Positions 59,944 to 62,628 of a stretch of 64,000 nt of DNA are shown piece after piece. The notes beneath the pieces were generated by a model. That model made no database searches. It was given only the letters and a program-made list of their open reading frames with translations, and was not told where the DNA came from. The number at the start of each line of letters is the position of its first letter. Within the stretch, counting starts at the first letter, position 1. Source of the DNA: Sipunculus nudus (taxonomy: Eukaryota; Annelida; Sipuncula; Golfingiida; Sipunculidae); the NCBI GenBank assembly GCA_026874595.1, contig CM049314.1, forward strand, positions 75,654,300 to 75,718,299, in the 5' to 3' direction. The position numbers and the translations under genes were made by a program.

Positions 59944-62628
59944 TTGTGTGTGTGAAAAGACTGAAAGCCTTGGGATATAATACCAGCGCTGTGTTAGAAT
60001 GGCTCAGCCGGTGGATACTATTAATGTCATTAGTAATACATGTAAAATCTATCAGAGGTTCTTGTCTGACCAGATAAAATATCCCGACATGTTCAAGAGA
60101 CGCAATTAGTTATTATTACTTTAGGGGGATTCCTATGCTTATATGGCAAATTTAAATTGGAAATAAAATTTAGAAAATGAGACCAATTGTTTACAAACGA
60201 GACAAATACAGTGCTCACGCCACCTGGTGGTTGTACAGCATAAATTCACAATTCAAGGGTTTTCAAGCTTCTCTAGGTGTTTCTTCTTTCATCTTTCCTC
60301 TTGTCACCCTGCCTCATGTAAACACTTAACAGACACTTATAGAGGTTCTGTAATACAGAGATGCCCATTAGGAGAGGTTCATGATTCATATATTATGAAA
60401 CGAAGTGCTTGATCCCATAAGTTGAACTTCATGCCGTTTACAGAAGGGCGAGTTTCACGTACATGTACCACATACAAGATCTTTTACCAATCCGCAAATG
60501 AGACAAATCTAAGGTGTAGATATAACCACCACTTCAGCCTGACATATGAGGATAAGACATCTTTTAGAATTTCGTATTCTTCTGTCACAGATTAATCGCA
60601 CGTCCATGAGTGATCGTTTTTAATATATTTTTTTTTATAATTTAGTTTAAAATAAATATTATACGTACCCCATTAAATGGATTGTTGTCTATTCAGCTAC
60701 CCAACAATCATATCCATGGCTGTATATGCATTAAATACTTTAAAAGATTAACTACAGGATGCGTTATGTATAAATCTAGTTCTTAGACAGATCATTTTAG
60801 AATATTAGGAACCTGCCTCACAAATATCCATTCTCAGTTACCTAAAAATAGGCTATTTGGGAGTTGTACCTCCTGACCAAACCCTTCTTTCTCCAAAAAG
60901 TAGTTTCAGTTTGGCAAAGGCAAGATTTGATTCTTATTTACATTATGACAGGCTCACTATTGTAACATCATATACTGCTAACATTATTTAATCACCTGTC
61001 TTAAAATGAGGGTTCTGTATATGACTGTCAAACAACGATTTGATGTATATTTCGCTTGCTAGATATATTACAGAAACCTCAACACACCAAAAAAATGTAA
61101 ATCGAATAGCATTTAAATATATACTATAAATAAGTAGATATATGTGAGTGTGTGTGTTGGTTTCAACGGTGGTCCTGCGGTTTGCAAGGAGGTGGAGATG
61201 TTGTATATATAGTTAATGTGAAAACATACATTATTTGACATGTACATATTGTTTATACATATATCTGTTGGCATTTTGTCTAGTCTATGAATCAGATCTG
61301 TAAGGTTTATTATGTCGTACGTACGAGATTATATGTCGTACGTACGAGATAATGTCGTACGTACGAGATAATATGTCGCACGTACGAGATAGTATGTCGT
61401 ACGTACGAGTTAATATGTCGTACGTACGAGATAGTATGTCGTACGTACGAGATAGTATGTCGTACTTACGAGATAAATAATTTATTTTTCTTTTACGAGG
61501 TGGCAGCAATACGCTTCCGTACATATTAAATAATCAATGTGATAATGTATATACATTGTGTGTGTTACTACATATTAAATGATAAATGAGATAATGTTTA
61601 TATTATGTGTATGTTACTGATTATTAAATAATCAAGGTGATAATGGATATAATATGTGTGTCCTAATGTTTATTAAATAATCAATGTGATAGTGGATATA
61701 CTATGTGTGAGTTATTACATATTAAATAACCAATGTGATAACGGACAACTTAGTAAATGCCGATGTGTCTCTATTTAGCTTGCATAATGTATATATAAGC
61801 ACACATTTCCTCATCACAAAGCGGAAGTTACGTGCAAACATTGCAATTGATAGTGGCACTGCATCCATCACAGGACTGTTTTCATCAACCTGACTGATCA
61901 TCGATCATAATCGATCATCAGCCTATCACTATAAGATAGCGAAAATGGAACCCAGGCCTGTCAATGGTAAATGACTTAAAAAATCATAAGTGCCCTAGTA
62001 AAAAGGAGTAGCCTTCTTTGAAATAAAGAGTGAAAAAAGAGTAAAACAAGCAACAATTCCCCATTATTTTTATTAAAGACTTAATAGAGAAGTGATTCGC
62101 ATTATACGCGATTGTATATATATATTTCTCCAAAAGACAGAAACATAAATGTTGCATCCCCATGCAAGATGATTTTCCATGTGTTGTATACATGTTACAT
62201 GTCGCACACAAAAATTACAAAGTGTCACATACTGGACTGTAATAGCAGGAAAGAAACAGTATATATAATGGAATTTTTCACTGAAAAACAGAGAAAAAAG
62301 ACTACTGCTAAAAATGAGAGTAATTAGCATCATTTTTAGTAAATCCTCTTCAGTGACTCTTTCAAATAGAGTGATTTGTCAGGCATGGGAACCCTCGTGA
62401 AAAAAAAATATAATATTAAAAATTCGGAGATATTAGCCACGTGAATATTAAGGCAACCACTGTATATACTACCAGACAGACAGGAGTGTCTGTTGCTTCC
62501 GAGATGGAATCCAGCGGCACAGCTACACTCGTAACCAACGCGAGCCGTGGCATCAGTGCAGTCTGTGTCACACGTACCAGGATATTTACATGGCGACATA
62601 AGATCCACTCCCTTTCCACCTTCTTCAA
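780..62628 (-). CDS. Polycystin-1/REJ-like receptor gene, partial, 16-17 exons in window
   Basis: Exons, 5' to 3': 62628-62473, 57213-57041, 55574-55428, 53510-53354, 47915-47775, 35545-35357, 34830-34657, 33465-33433, 30670-30653, (29252-29226 tentative), 26571-26339, 25680-25474, 23721-23576, 22242-22098, 21237-21152, 20769-20556, 870-780. Together they give roughly 770 codons. All introns are GT..AG, and reading phase carries across every junction except within the linker mini-exons. Domain order is EGF, F5/8C (discoidin), EGF, C-type lectin, Thr/Pro linker, REJ. REJ is known from polycystin-1 and the sea-urchin egg-jelly receptors, which continue into GPS, PLAT and membrane segments; none of those is in the window, so the gene must continue past the left edge. 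Signal peptide and first exons lie past the right edge. Inferred role: cell-surface recognition or adhesion receptor. Orthology to a named family member cannot be decided here. Confidence 0.86.
1075..1500. repeat. Degenerate minisatellite, CAAATACTTTGCAAAGGG type
   Basis: About eight diverged units at roughly 50-bp spacing share the core CTTTGCAAAGGGTAACTT. It accounts for the spurious open frames on both strands around 920-1270. It begins about 200 bp from the acceptor of the last visible exon. Confidence 0.7.
2716..2752. repeat. Hairpin next to the LINE 3' end
   Basis: GGGGAGTGAAAATAAG at 2716-2731 is followed after five bases by its near-perfect complement (15 of 16 pairs) at 2737-2752, immediately left of the LINE tail. 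A near copy of the first arm, with its upstream CTA, recurs at 8655-8674. Confidence 0.8.
3222..6200 (-). pseudogene. LINE ORF2: endonuclease and reverse transcriptase, four stops
   Basis: An N-terminal apurinic-type endonuclease is recognisable from FIHLNIRSI, VNETWL, GGGVALYV, ILGDFNID and the SDHYLV histidine. Reverse transcriptase blocks follow: YRPISIIPHVAKLFEK, AYLPGKST, FDLTKGFDTINH, VPQGTVLGPILF and the catalytic MYADD at 4056-4067. A C-terminal region ends near 3222 (IQNRAARII). All segments are in one frame, interrupted by stops at about 4440, 4110, 4020-4022 and 3687. No frameshift was detected, so the copy is inactive but not heavily decayed. Confidence 0.85.
6149..7654 (-). CDS. 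LINE ORF1: PHD finger, coiled coil, SGNH esterase
   Basis: This is a 501-residue open frame. An N-terminal Cys pair set (CTDC..CLQC) is followed by a PHD-like finger at about residues 80-125 (C..C, CCMC, HYDC, CPTC). A Glu/Lys/Leu-rich coiled coil lies at about 140-195, a low-complexity linker follows, and then a lipase/esterase-like domain begins near residue 305 with VLVVGDSLVRNS. That domain has a TNN block and a terminal DGVHFSYHG Asp-x-x-His motif. The combination is that described for ORF1 of CR1-like elements, where it probably acts in RNP assembly. The frame is intact and starts at the only suitable Met. Confidence 0.85.
   Translation of the reverse strand: MQITVNMPKYSKCTDCHIKNHSVTTRIDDDLYCLQCACKKWPNIYGNKNKKAEVSSKESESSIDKRTPQDKSQIDVLNLQNDTSCCSSNCKHDNTTETSMIRCCMCNIWFHYDCTNTMPDEEGLIWNCPTCRKTPTLLAQILSEIQVIKQENKTMLNKMQECLEIKANNEKLERELSTKTAECTELKRNLNQSQMKSQTKCKCQNANQSAVCKNSKSATMVDPYRRRSTGTIGTTTKTKVTGKDNHTEFVNDDWPSLNETLATKKVNQNIETGLGSQVSDATKHNDAVSNPLTDSVTIDLNDKSARNRVLVVGDSLVRNSYASLAKYLQDKQICVLSTSGLTLDEALYKIPKASRDLSVNDTLVIQVCTNNVECDDCSSFVNKFCKMLELTRKSSKCQIVTLALPRRLNDSNLNMKILTLNHEIQQKCKLYADVIFNDCSPPLRERYYRPDGVHFSYHGVTVMTGQVASSVRYHLNQTNDDSSKVWESYRNFHKDHSPRSR
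7661..9418. other. Unclassified stretch between LINE and hAT
   Basis: No coding sequence was recognised. 7661-8654 may be the LINE 5' region. At 8660-8690 a GGAGTGGAAATAAGCACTTCC hairpin-like motif plus T-run resembles the 3' tail of the SINE family seen at 24192 and 56039. A diverged direct duplication containing AAGAGGGATCTCC and a T-run occupies about 9178-9240 and 9265-9325. Confidence 0.5.
9496..10555 (+). mobile_element. Hairpin-ended repeats with GACGG microsatellite (left copy)
   Basis: This composite starts ACTAGATGTGTCGGAACGACACG, containing a 6-bp-stem hairpin at 9503-9517, and includes modules of the tandem family seen at the right edge of the window. From about 9878 (ACTAGAAT) it continues as the AGGTCA-rich family shared with 14813-15622. 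It ends with a GACGG-type microsatellite (about 10451-10507) and GAGCTGAGGGCTAA. The ending and hairpins suggest a Helitron/HINE-like non-autonomous element; that is an inference. Confidence 0.55.
10556..10850 (+). repeat. Module of CATGAAAATTTCTATTTTTCATG tandem family
   Basis: About one and a half units of the 180-bp module repeated at 63040-64000 (CATGAAATTTTCTATGTTCAGGAGCCGTAAAAC and GGCATTGCAAAAAAGTCCGTACATGTG). No coding function. Confidence 0.7.
11842..14081 (-). pseudogene. hAT-family transposase, one stop and one frameshift
   Basis: The N-terminus has a BED-like zinc finger (FCAHCKVCKV...LIQHAAKEK, residues 40-75). It is followed by the RNase H-like core of hAT proteins, with FSMLIDESTKVQGQKYL and NNVLQLMSDSPSVM near residues 190-250. 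An in-frame TGA at 13320-13322 interrupts the frame, after which it continues (VISQ-like core, CSLHHIHNAV). A shift near a C-run at 12307-12311 separates YWDSVLAL from the hAT dimerisation motif SLAHGNADTERSFSV. After that motif the frame runs into an unusually long, Lys/Glu/Gln-rich tail of about 110 residues. It is inactive as it stands. Confidence 0.82.
14813..15622 (+). mobile_element. AGGTCA-rich hairpin-ended repeat (right copy)
   Basis: It starts ACTAGAATTTCAGCAGAAGC, carries AGCCCTCAGCC near its left end and GGCTGAGGGCT at its right end (inverted), and ends in CTAA. Inside, three diverged modules of about 220 bp each contain TAGGTCAAGGTCACCCATCT, a GGTGGCGCCACC palindrome (15254) and GTTCCTGAGAAATAAGC. 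A (GACG)n microsatellite lies at 15511-15577. It interrupts the right subterminal region of the hAT element. Confidence 0.65.
16298..16600. repeat. Tandem repeat, about 90 bp, 3.5 copies
   Basis: Units begin GTCATAGTTCACATATCGTC and continue with ATGTAAATGTAC-TTGTTGTTTGTATTATATG. The same unit resumes at 18752-18795 (GTAAAGTATATATTATTTTAATGTCATAGTTCAC), showing that the element 16598-18749 was inserted into the array. Confidence 0.8.
16598..18749 (+). mobile_element. GGCGCC-module repeat element, complete copy
   Basis: The left end is ACAAGGCCTAGAGGCCTAAT followed by GCGAACCTGTGC. The right end is ATAAGCTCACAGGTTCGCTAA. GCGAACCTGTG is thus an inverted near-terminal repeat, and the element finishes in CTAA. 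Inside are repeated modules with GGTGGCGCCACC palindromes, TGCAAAATTT and GTTCCCGAGATATGAGC, and a cluster of TCTAGACG palindromes at 17889-17942. No transposase is encoded, so it is a non-autonomous DNA element. Its insertion is dated after the surrounding tandem repeat, which it splits. Confidence 0.72.
19505..19810. repeat. 22-bp minisatellite of CTTTGCA units
   Basis: About 13 diverged copies of CTTTGCAAAGCCTTTGCAGTGG, itself made of two related 11-bp halves. It explains the Lys/Cys/Gln-rich spurious frames here. Confidence 0.8.
19953..20340 (+). mobile_element. tRNA-derived SINE with poly(A)-like tail
   Basis: A tRNA-like head has TAGCCGGTGCACTTTGAGACG and a B-box-like GTGGGTTCGAAATTGG at 19979-19994. 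A unique body of about 300 bp and an A-rich tail at 20311-20340 follow. The head is diverged in the A-box region, so the exact 5' end (19935-19955) is uncertain. It is not the same family as the three SINEs at 24192, 56039 and 57516. Confidence 0.6.
20556..20769 (-). CDS. Exon: REJ helical repeats
   Basis: The exon starts after CTTGTTGACAG in phase 0 and reads LRHRLITSIRNLPMRDNLAN and so on. It then contains an 18-residue repeat (VRKATSSTQEIAPETQVN, VRKATSNTHEITSKNQED, VCKATSVL) encoded by a 54-bp tandem duplication. The chosen donor GTGTGC at 20555 leaves one base that joins the exon at 870 to give KATSVLAEEISSLSHRM, which suits a continuous helix. A better-scoring donor GTAAAT at 20640 would leave phase 0 and could join the alternative acceptor at 881 (exon start 880). 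The open frame itself runs on to a stop near 20521. Confidence 0.75.
20770..22097. other. Introns around exon 21152-21237
   Basis: 20770-21151 and 21238-22097 are AT-rich introns with no recognisable repeat or RNA gene. Confidence 0.6.
21152..21237 (-). CDS. Exon: REJ region, helical part
   Basis: This 86-bp exon lies between TGCACATATAG and CAG|GTAATT. It encodes AVALIATVAATLNSLPAPEE and STKPNQVQ. Phase is 1 in and 0 out. The Ala/Leu-rich heptad-like run suits the helical C-terminal half of REJ. It has no long open frame of its own and was located by following phase from the neighbouring exon. Confidence 0.78.
22098..22242 (-). CDS. Exon: REJ region, after the strand-rich part
   Basis: The acceptor is TATACCTGCAG and the donor GTAGGT. 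It encodes VLPVGMTVNGSSDSPPDLLN, then KLETLVSGENTTYSAGSLAA and MLTSGNTEG. It carries one N-linked glycosylation motif (NTT). Phase is 0 in and 1 out. This corresponds to the stretch where REJ modules pass from beta-rich to helical sequence. Confidence 0.82.
22243..23575. other. Intron without recognised content
   Basis: A 1.3-kb intron between REJ exons. No repeat family could be assigned, and the short open frames have no coding character. Confidence 0.6.
23576..23721 (-). CDS. Exon: REJ region
   Basis: The exon starts after TTTCTAAG and ends at AAG|GTAGGA. It reads RELLHYGSEPNMPGMLLSPG, then SGYFVTLTVTAVDILGASSS and KSLDVK. The beta-strand pattern Y.V.(L/V)TV.A.D..GASS is shared with REJ and PKD-type folds. 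Phase is 1 in and 0 out. Confidence 0.86.
24192..24595 (-). mobile_element. tRNA-derived SINE, older copy
   Basis: Same family as 56039-56411 and 57516-57904. On the minus strand the tRNA-like head starts CCGGCTGCTCTGGTCTGGGG, contains the B box GAGTTCGAATCTC, and is followed by the GTTTCACTCACAAAACAAGAG body. The 3' tail ends in the hairpin GGAAGTGATTACCTCC and an A-run (T-run on +). More diverged than the other two copies. Confidence 0.75.
25236..25345. repeat. (TA)n followed by CTGATGA-containing segment
   Basis: A TA microsatellite at 25236-25266 is followed by a short repeat whose minus strand contains TCTGATGAAGACTTCACATC. Similar TA-flanked segments are common in animal genomes and may be remnants of a Penelope-like element; unproven. 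Confidence 0.45.
25474..25680 (-). CDS. Exon: REJ region
   Basis: The acceptor is TTTCTTTCAG and the donor GTAAGT. It encodes VDSYCPYFKGQADLNMTINA, then QPTIGKCEVLPTEGTALSDA, FSMSCSGYYDEDEPVDFYF and ATHDNPLD. The PTxGxCxVxPxxGxAL...F...CxGxxDxDxP..(Y/F).F sequence is the most recognisable stretch of a REJ domain. Phase is 1 at both ends. Confidence 0.9.
26080..26270. repeat. Tandem repeat, about 33 bp, six copies
   Basis: Diverged units of ATTTATTAAATATGTCCAGA followed by CTTTTGCC lie in the intron 25681-26338, just 70 bp before the exon at 26339. Confidence 0.75.
26339..26571 (-). CDS. Exon: REJ region, cysteine-rich start
   Basis: The exon begins at an AG at 26572; two further AGs 6 and 9 bases inside keep the same phase. 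It ends at CAG|GTGGGC. It reads CRRNCVPKLTSSLSITLQIK, then TCPDCDWTPLWKYSWTPMER, KFETTCGETNRECRF and SSCLFKVS. The C-x(3)-C, C-x(2)-C and Y-x-W pattern is characteristic of REJ modules in polycystin-1-like proteins. Phase is 2 in and 1 out. Confidence 0.82.
26640..27510 (-). mobile_element. Partial inverted copy of the 40250-42236 element interior
   Basis: 26640-26800 matches the reverse complement of about 41640-41840, 26960-27010 matches 41427-41480, and 27060-27510 matches 40920-41370. All are easily aligned by eye, with many shared runs such as GTGAATATCAGTGATCATGTCC. It lies within 70 bp of the acceptor of REJ exon 26339-26571. Confidence 0.7.
28492..28665. repeat. Tandem repeat, about 44 bp, four copies
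   Basis: Units read GGGGTCAGNGGATATCATCC followed by AGGGATCAGGTATAATTGTCC. The rest of 27511-29225 holds no recognised feature. Confidence 0.8.
29226..29252 (-). CDS. Tentative mini-exon before REJ
   Basis: This 27-bp segment lies between TGTCTTGACAG and the strong donor GTAAGA. It reads NSTVPTTL in the phase required by the REJ exon at 26571, with an N-glycosylation site, but this phase differs by one base from that handed on by the 30653-30670 mini-exon. Either an exon of 3n+1 bases is missing between them or this is not an exon. Confidence 0.35.
29440..29742 (+). repeat. Repeat fragment ending in GACGG microsatellite
   Basis: It contains GGTGAGTTTTGTGAAAATTCATC and GGACGGACAGACAGAAGGAC (29666-29702), then TCTTAGACGAGCGTATAAAAAG. 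This resembles the ends of the hairpin-ended repeat families. The remainder of the intron 29743-30652 shows nothing recognisable. Confidence 0.5.
30653..30670 (-). CDS. Mini-exon: Thr/Pro linker
   Basis: This 18-bp exon lies between a T-rich TTTTTTTACAG acceptor and donor GTACGG. In carried phase it reads PTPTLP, extending the TTPPPPT stalk. It is too short for statistical support and is accepted because splice signals, phase and composition agree. Confidence 0.5.
31395..33123 (+). mobile_element. GGCGCC-family element, diverged copy
   Basis: The left end AACAAGGACAGATGCGAACCTGTGCAA and right end GCATAAGCTCACAAGTCGCTAA match the family at 16598-18749. An internal block at 32820-32895 (GGATAACCAAGCTCAACTGAGGCAGGCAG) also occurs at 39265 and 51870. 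Most of the interior differs from the 16.6-kb copy. Confidence 0.6.
33433..33465 (-). CDS. Mini-exon: Thr/Pro linker
   Basis: This 33-bp exon lies between TACTCTTACAG and GTAAGT. In the phase handed on by the lectin exon it reads (A)QRVTTPPPPT, a typical extracellular stalk. An alternative AG five bases inside would shift phase by one and repair the mismatch further downstream (see the exon at 26339), but it would give a less stalk-like peptide. Confidence 0.6.
33770..33895. repeat. Imperfect inverted repeat
   Basis: GGAAATTACTTTTACCAATT near 33797 is complementary to AATTGTTAAAAGTAATTTCTT near 33840, giving a hairpin of about 20 bp within AT-rich intron. The rest of 33466-34656 and the intron 34831-35356 hold nothing recognised. 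Confidence 0.65.
34657..34830 (-). CDS. Exon: C-type lectin domain, part 2
   Basis: The acceptor is TAAATTTTAG; the donor GTTAGT is weak but standard. It encodes WLG-MSKFGSWVDQTPMTL across the junction, then KPFGCTMFNL and KWMYEECTQTLPYICKIRN. The paired cysteines, W....C and PYICK close the fold. The calcium/sugar-binding EPN or QPD motif and the WND motif are absent (KWMYEEC stands where WND would lie), so calcium-dependent sugar binding is unlikely. Phase is 1 out. Confidence 0.87.
35357..35545 (-). CDS. Exon: C-type lectin domain, part 1
   Basis: The exon starts after TTTATTTCAG and ends at GTACGT. It encodes DDCLPDEGKFAGYCYHLH, then ETFTDAMINCMALGGVLLTI, then SIEEYEYVIKNF and NQWL. The C..., YCY, W/F..A...C...GG.L..I and EE.....I pattern is the N-terminal half of a C-type lectin-like fold. 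Phase is 1 in (completing Asp after the EGF exon) and 1 out. The open frame runs past the donor for about 60 bases but loses similarity there. Confidence 0.88.
35880..37870. mobile_element. TA-flanked DNA transposon A, 1991 bp, non-autonomous
   Basis: Perfect 23-bp inverted ends start CCGTAAAAGTCGTTGCAGAA, with TA on both sides (35878-35879, 37871-37872). Subterminal copies of GGGTGCGACTTGTAATA lie near both ends (35958, 37733, 37813). The interior is less AT-rich than its surroundings and has no long open frame. TA duplications and the ends point to the Tc1/mariner/pogo superfamily, mobilised in trans. Confidence 0.8.
38577..39310 (+). mobile_element. GGCGCC-family fragment, left end
   Basis: It starts ACAAGGCCTACACGCCTGAT then GTAAACCTGTGCAATGG. 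Modules with ACCAGTCTTGTGTAAGAGAAAGCCATC also occur at 51775. 39311-40020 shows no recognised feature. Confidence 0.6.
40027..40061. repeat. (TAA)n microsatellite
   Basis: About twelve TAA units, followed by imperfect TAA/AAT sequence to about 40120. Confidence 0.9.
40250..42236. mobile_element. TA-flanked DNA transposon B, 1987 bp, non-autonomous
   Basis: Inverted ends CCGTATACGACGTAATAAGC (left) and CCGTATCTGACGTAATAGGC (right, read on the minus strand) are flanked by TA (40248-40249, 42237-42238). A GCGCCCC box follows the left end and GGGGGCGCTTATTACGGG precedes the right end. There is no transposase. Size, TA target and the initial CCGTA match element A, but the interiors do not obviously align. 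Confidence 0.8.
42288..42790 (+). repeat. GGCGCC-family fragment
   Basis: It carries AATACGGATAGTCGACAAGC and the following GTGAAGTGAGGCATGG block, which also occur inside the copies at 16768 and 43133. It is a broken copy lying between transposon B and the next full copy. Confidence 0.7.
42955..45110 (+). mobile_element. GGCGCC-module repeat element, second long copy
   Basis: The left end TTAACAAGGCCTACAGGCCTAATGCGAACC matches 16598, and order and content of modules match for about 2 kb, with extra module copies at 43420-44040. It includes GGTGGCGCCACC palindromes near 43427 and 44692 and a TCTAGACG cluster at 44324-44367. The standard right end (CACAGGTTCGCTAA) is absent; the copy merges into the TGACCT-rich repeat at 45115. 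Confidence 0.7.
45115..45930 (+). repeat. TGACCT-rich repeat
   Basis: It holds repeated blocks with GTGACCTTGACCTTTGACCT, CATGACC and AGGTCAAGGTCACTCTC, ending near TATCCCGCTTACAAGG. Such sequence is frequent in non-coding repeats of molluscs; no coding capacity. The motif content is discussed in the findings. Confidence 0.6.
45950..46330. repeat. AT-rich simple sequence, TATA microsatellites and C-run
   Basis: ATATAT-rich DNA with a (TA)n run at 46276-46302 and a C-run at about 46317-46328. 46331-46800 holds no recognised feature. Confidence 0.75.
46820..47741 (+). mobile_element. GGCGCC-family fragment, right end
   Basis: Modules contain AGGTGGTGCCAC, CTGTAACTTGGACAAAAATC and the terminal CATTGCATAAGCTCACAGGTTTGCTAA. 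It ends 33 bp from the EGF exon at 47775. The matching left end appears at 48101-48210 on the other side of that exon. Confidence 0.65.
47775..47915 (-). CDS. Exon: calcium-binding-type EGF-like domain 2
   Basis: The acceptor is TTTGTTGCAG and the donor GTAACG. It encodes DHLNKDECADGNHNCSHLC, then GYFCSCPDNLHLLPDGSTC and IP. There are six cysteines in EGF spacing; the D-x-D/E-C start and aromatic GYFC fit a calcium-binding EGF module. Phase is 1 in and 1 out. A transposon-like repeat ends at 47741, only 33 bp beyond the donor side of this exon. Confidence 0.87.
48101..48210 (+). repeat. GGCGCC-family left-end fragment
   Basis: GGACTACAGGCCTAAGGCAAACCTG, then CATGCTTGACCATTATTTGG as at 31440. 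48211-49660 holds no recognised feature. Confidence 0.6.
49830..51216 (+). mobile_element. Hairpin-ended repeat, two units of about 660 bp
   Basis: Unit 1 (49830-50440) and unit 2 (50500-51110) align over blocks such as CTGATTTTTTACAAA-TGCATTATGTT and GGTTTTGATATTAGGCAG. The right end has a GACGG-type microsatellite (51126-51166), a perfect 14-bp-stem hairpin with 3-base loop (51185-51215) and CTAA. It is non-coding and Helitron-like by its end structure. Confidence 0.65.
51340..52606 (+). mobile_element. GGCGCC-family fragment with right end
   Basis: Modules at 51620 (AGGTGGCGCCGCCAG) and 51770 and the block GGGCTAACCAAGCTAAGCTG are shared with 38577-39310 and 32820. It ends ATAAGCTCAGAGGTTTGCTAA. 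52607-53353 shows nothing recognised. Confidence 0.6.
53354..53510 (-). CDS. Exon: F5/8C discoidin domain, part 3
   Basis: The exon starts after TTATTGTAG and ends at GTAAGG. It encodes VFPGPSPPDDHVTLTF, then VSALLVRIYILPQ, LRAEILLPTSQAC and R. This closes the discoidin domain: the (A/Y)(V/L)R(I/L).P strand, LR.E and the final cysteine that pairs with the one in exon 57213. Phase is 0 in and 1 out, and the carried G forms the Asp codon of the following EGF exon. No long open frame covers this exon; it was found by looking for the missing C-terminal third of the domain. Confidence 0.87.
53590..54030. repeat. Direct duplication inside F5/8C intron, copy 1
   Basis: It aligns with 54965-55310 over CTCGCTCAGCAACA-CATGCTTGCC, TATATTGGTATAT, CTAGCAATACTCTT-ATATCCTT and ATGAGCTTGCATT. 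It begins about 80 bp upstream of exon 53354-53510. Confidence 0.75.
54965..55310. repeat. Direct duplication inside F5/8C intron, copy 2
   Basis: Second copy, same orientation, about 1.4 kb from the first and 118 bp from exon 55428-55574. No open frame is conserved between the copies. Confidence 0.75.
55428..55574 (-). CDS. Exon: F5/8C discoidin domain, part 2
   Basis: This exon has 49 codons in phase 0 at both ends. The acceptor at 55575 (CTTTCAG after a pyrimidine tract) is preferred over a later AG at 55562. The preferred start gives PWIQ-IKLLELKDIIGVIIQTG, the usual discoidin continuation, and it keeps phase. The exon then reads KFLVGVTKHNLIWHFFSENN, matching the family's strand containing the conserved W. 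The donor is GTAAGG. Confidence 0.87.
56039..56411 (-). mobile_element. tRNA-derived SINE, well preserved
   Basis: On the minus strand it begins CCGGCTTCTGTGGCTCAGGG, with A box TGGCTCAGGGG and B box GAGTTCGAACCTC. The body carries the GTTTCACTCACAAACGAGTG block, then TAAAAAAATGGAGGCGGTTACCTCC and a long A-run. The GGAGG(C)GGTTACCTCC hairpin at the 3' end is conserved in the family. It lies in the intron 55575-57040. Confidence 0.88.
57041..57213 (-). CDS. Exon: F5/8C discoidin domain, part 1
   Basis: The acceptor TTTTCCCCCAG and donor CAG|GTATGT are both strong. The exon encodes about 58 residues starting DNVAECKAYERLGLENP, then LSASSELPGYEASKVRLN, GAWCS and ending KLPWIQ. These are the hallmarks of the discoidin fold: opening cysteine, LGLE, an x-ASS core strand, RLN, AWC and PWIQ. 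F5/8C domains usually bind glycans, phospholipids or collagen. It enters in phase 1 after the EGF exon and leaves in phase 0 into 55574. Confidence 0.88.
57516..57904 (-). mobile_element. tRNA-derived SINE, second well-preserved copy
   Basis: Same orientation and structure as 56039-56411, with head CCGGCTTCTGTGGCTCAGGG and B box GGGTTCGAATCTC. The 3' end is TTAAAAAATGGAGGCAGTTTCCTCC, lacking the long A-run. The two copies flank the first F5/8C exon. Confidence 0.88.
58040..58249 (+). repeat. Minisatellite, about 55 bp, left part
   Basis: Units of TAAATAATCAATGTGATAAT then GGATATACTATGTGTATGTAAC and CTGCATAT. The same units in the same orientation continue at 61522-61745, beyond the foldback element. 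Confidence 0.8.
58297..58655. repeat. 21-bp satellite CTCGTACGTACGACATANTAT, about 17 copies
   Basis: A regular 21-bp period (seven codons) explains the artificial repeating frames on both strands (LSRTYDI, SYVRDNM). The CGTACGTACG core is palindromic. Not a CRISPR array: there are no variable spacers. Confidence 0.92.
59845..59957. repeat. (TC)n(TA)n(GT)n microsatellite at foldback centre
   Basis: CT-rich run to 59884, TA run at 59898-59936, then GTGTGTTTGTGTGTGTG. It lies almost exactly at the midpoint of the foldback element. Confidence 0.9.
61310..61478. repeat. 21-bp satellite, inverted array, about eight copies
   Basis: Same satellite as 58297-58655 in the opposite orientation (ATGTCGTACGTACGAGATA), with about half as many units. 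Confidence 0.9.
61522..61745 (+). repeat. Minisatellite, about 55 bp, right part
   Basis: About four units of ATTAAATAATCAATGTGATAATG, direct continuation of the array at 58040-58249. 61746-62472 shows no recognised feature. Confidence 0.78.
62473..62628 (-). CDS. Exon: EGF-like domain 1
   Basis: The acceptor follows a long T-run and the donor is GTAGTA. The exon reads from a split codon (one base carried in) through EEGGKGVDLMSPCKYPGTC and onward to the last cysteine in NRHSC. Six cysteines have EGF spacing (SPC, GTC, TDC, YEC, SC, HSC) and a GYECSCAAGFHL core typical of the third disulfide loop. One base (G) is carried out and completes the Asp codon that opens the discoidin exon at 57213, so the junction reads SCLS-DNVAEC. 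This is the most upstream exon visible; earlier exons lie beyond 64000 or were not recognised. Confidence 0.82.

Larger units (their letters stand above)
58250..61521. mobile_element. 3.27-kb foldback element with long inverted arms
   Basis: It starts TACGGAAGCGTATTGCTGC and ends with the reverse complement. CATATT flanks both sides (58244-58249, 61522-61527). Complementary blocks occur in mirror order: CGTACG arrays (58297-58655 with 61310-61478), AACGGTG-TTTGCAAGG (58770 with 61170), ACCTTTTGGAG-AAGGGTT (59040 with 60890), CACTTCGTTTCATAATATAT (59233 with 60390), and CACCAGGTGGCGTGAGC (59632 with 60217). Arms are about 1.4 kb and the loop about 59670-60190, with no transposase. Confidence 0.82.
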
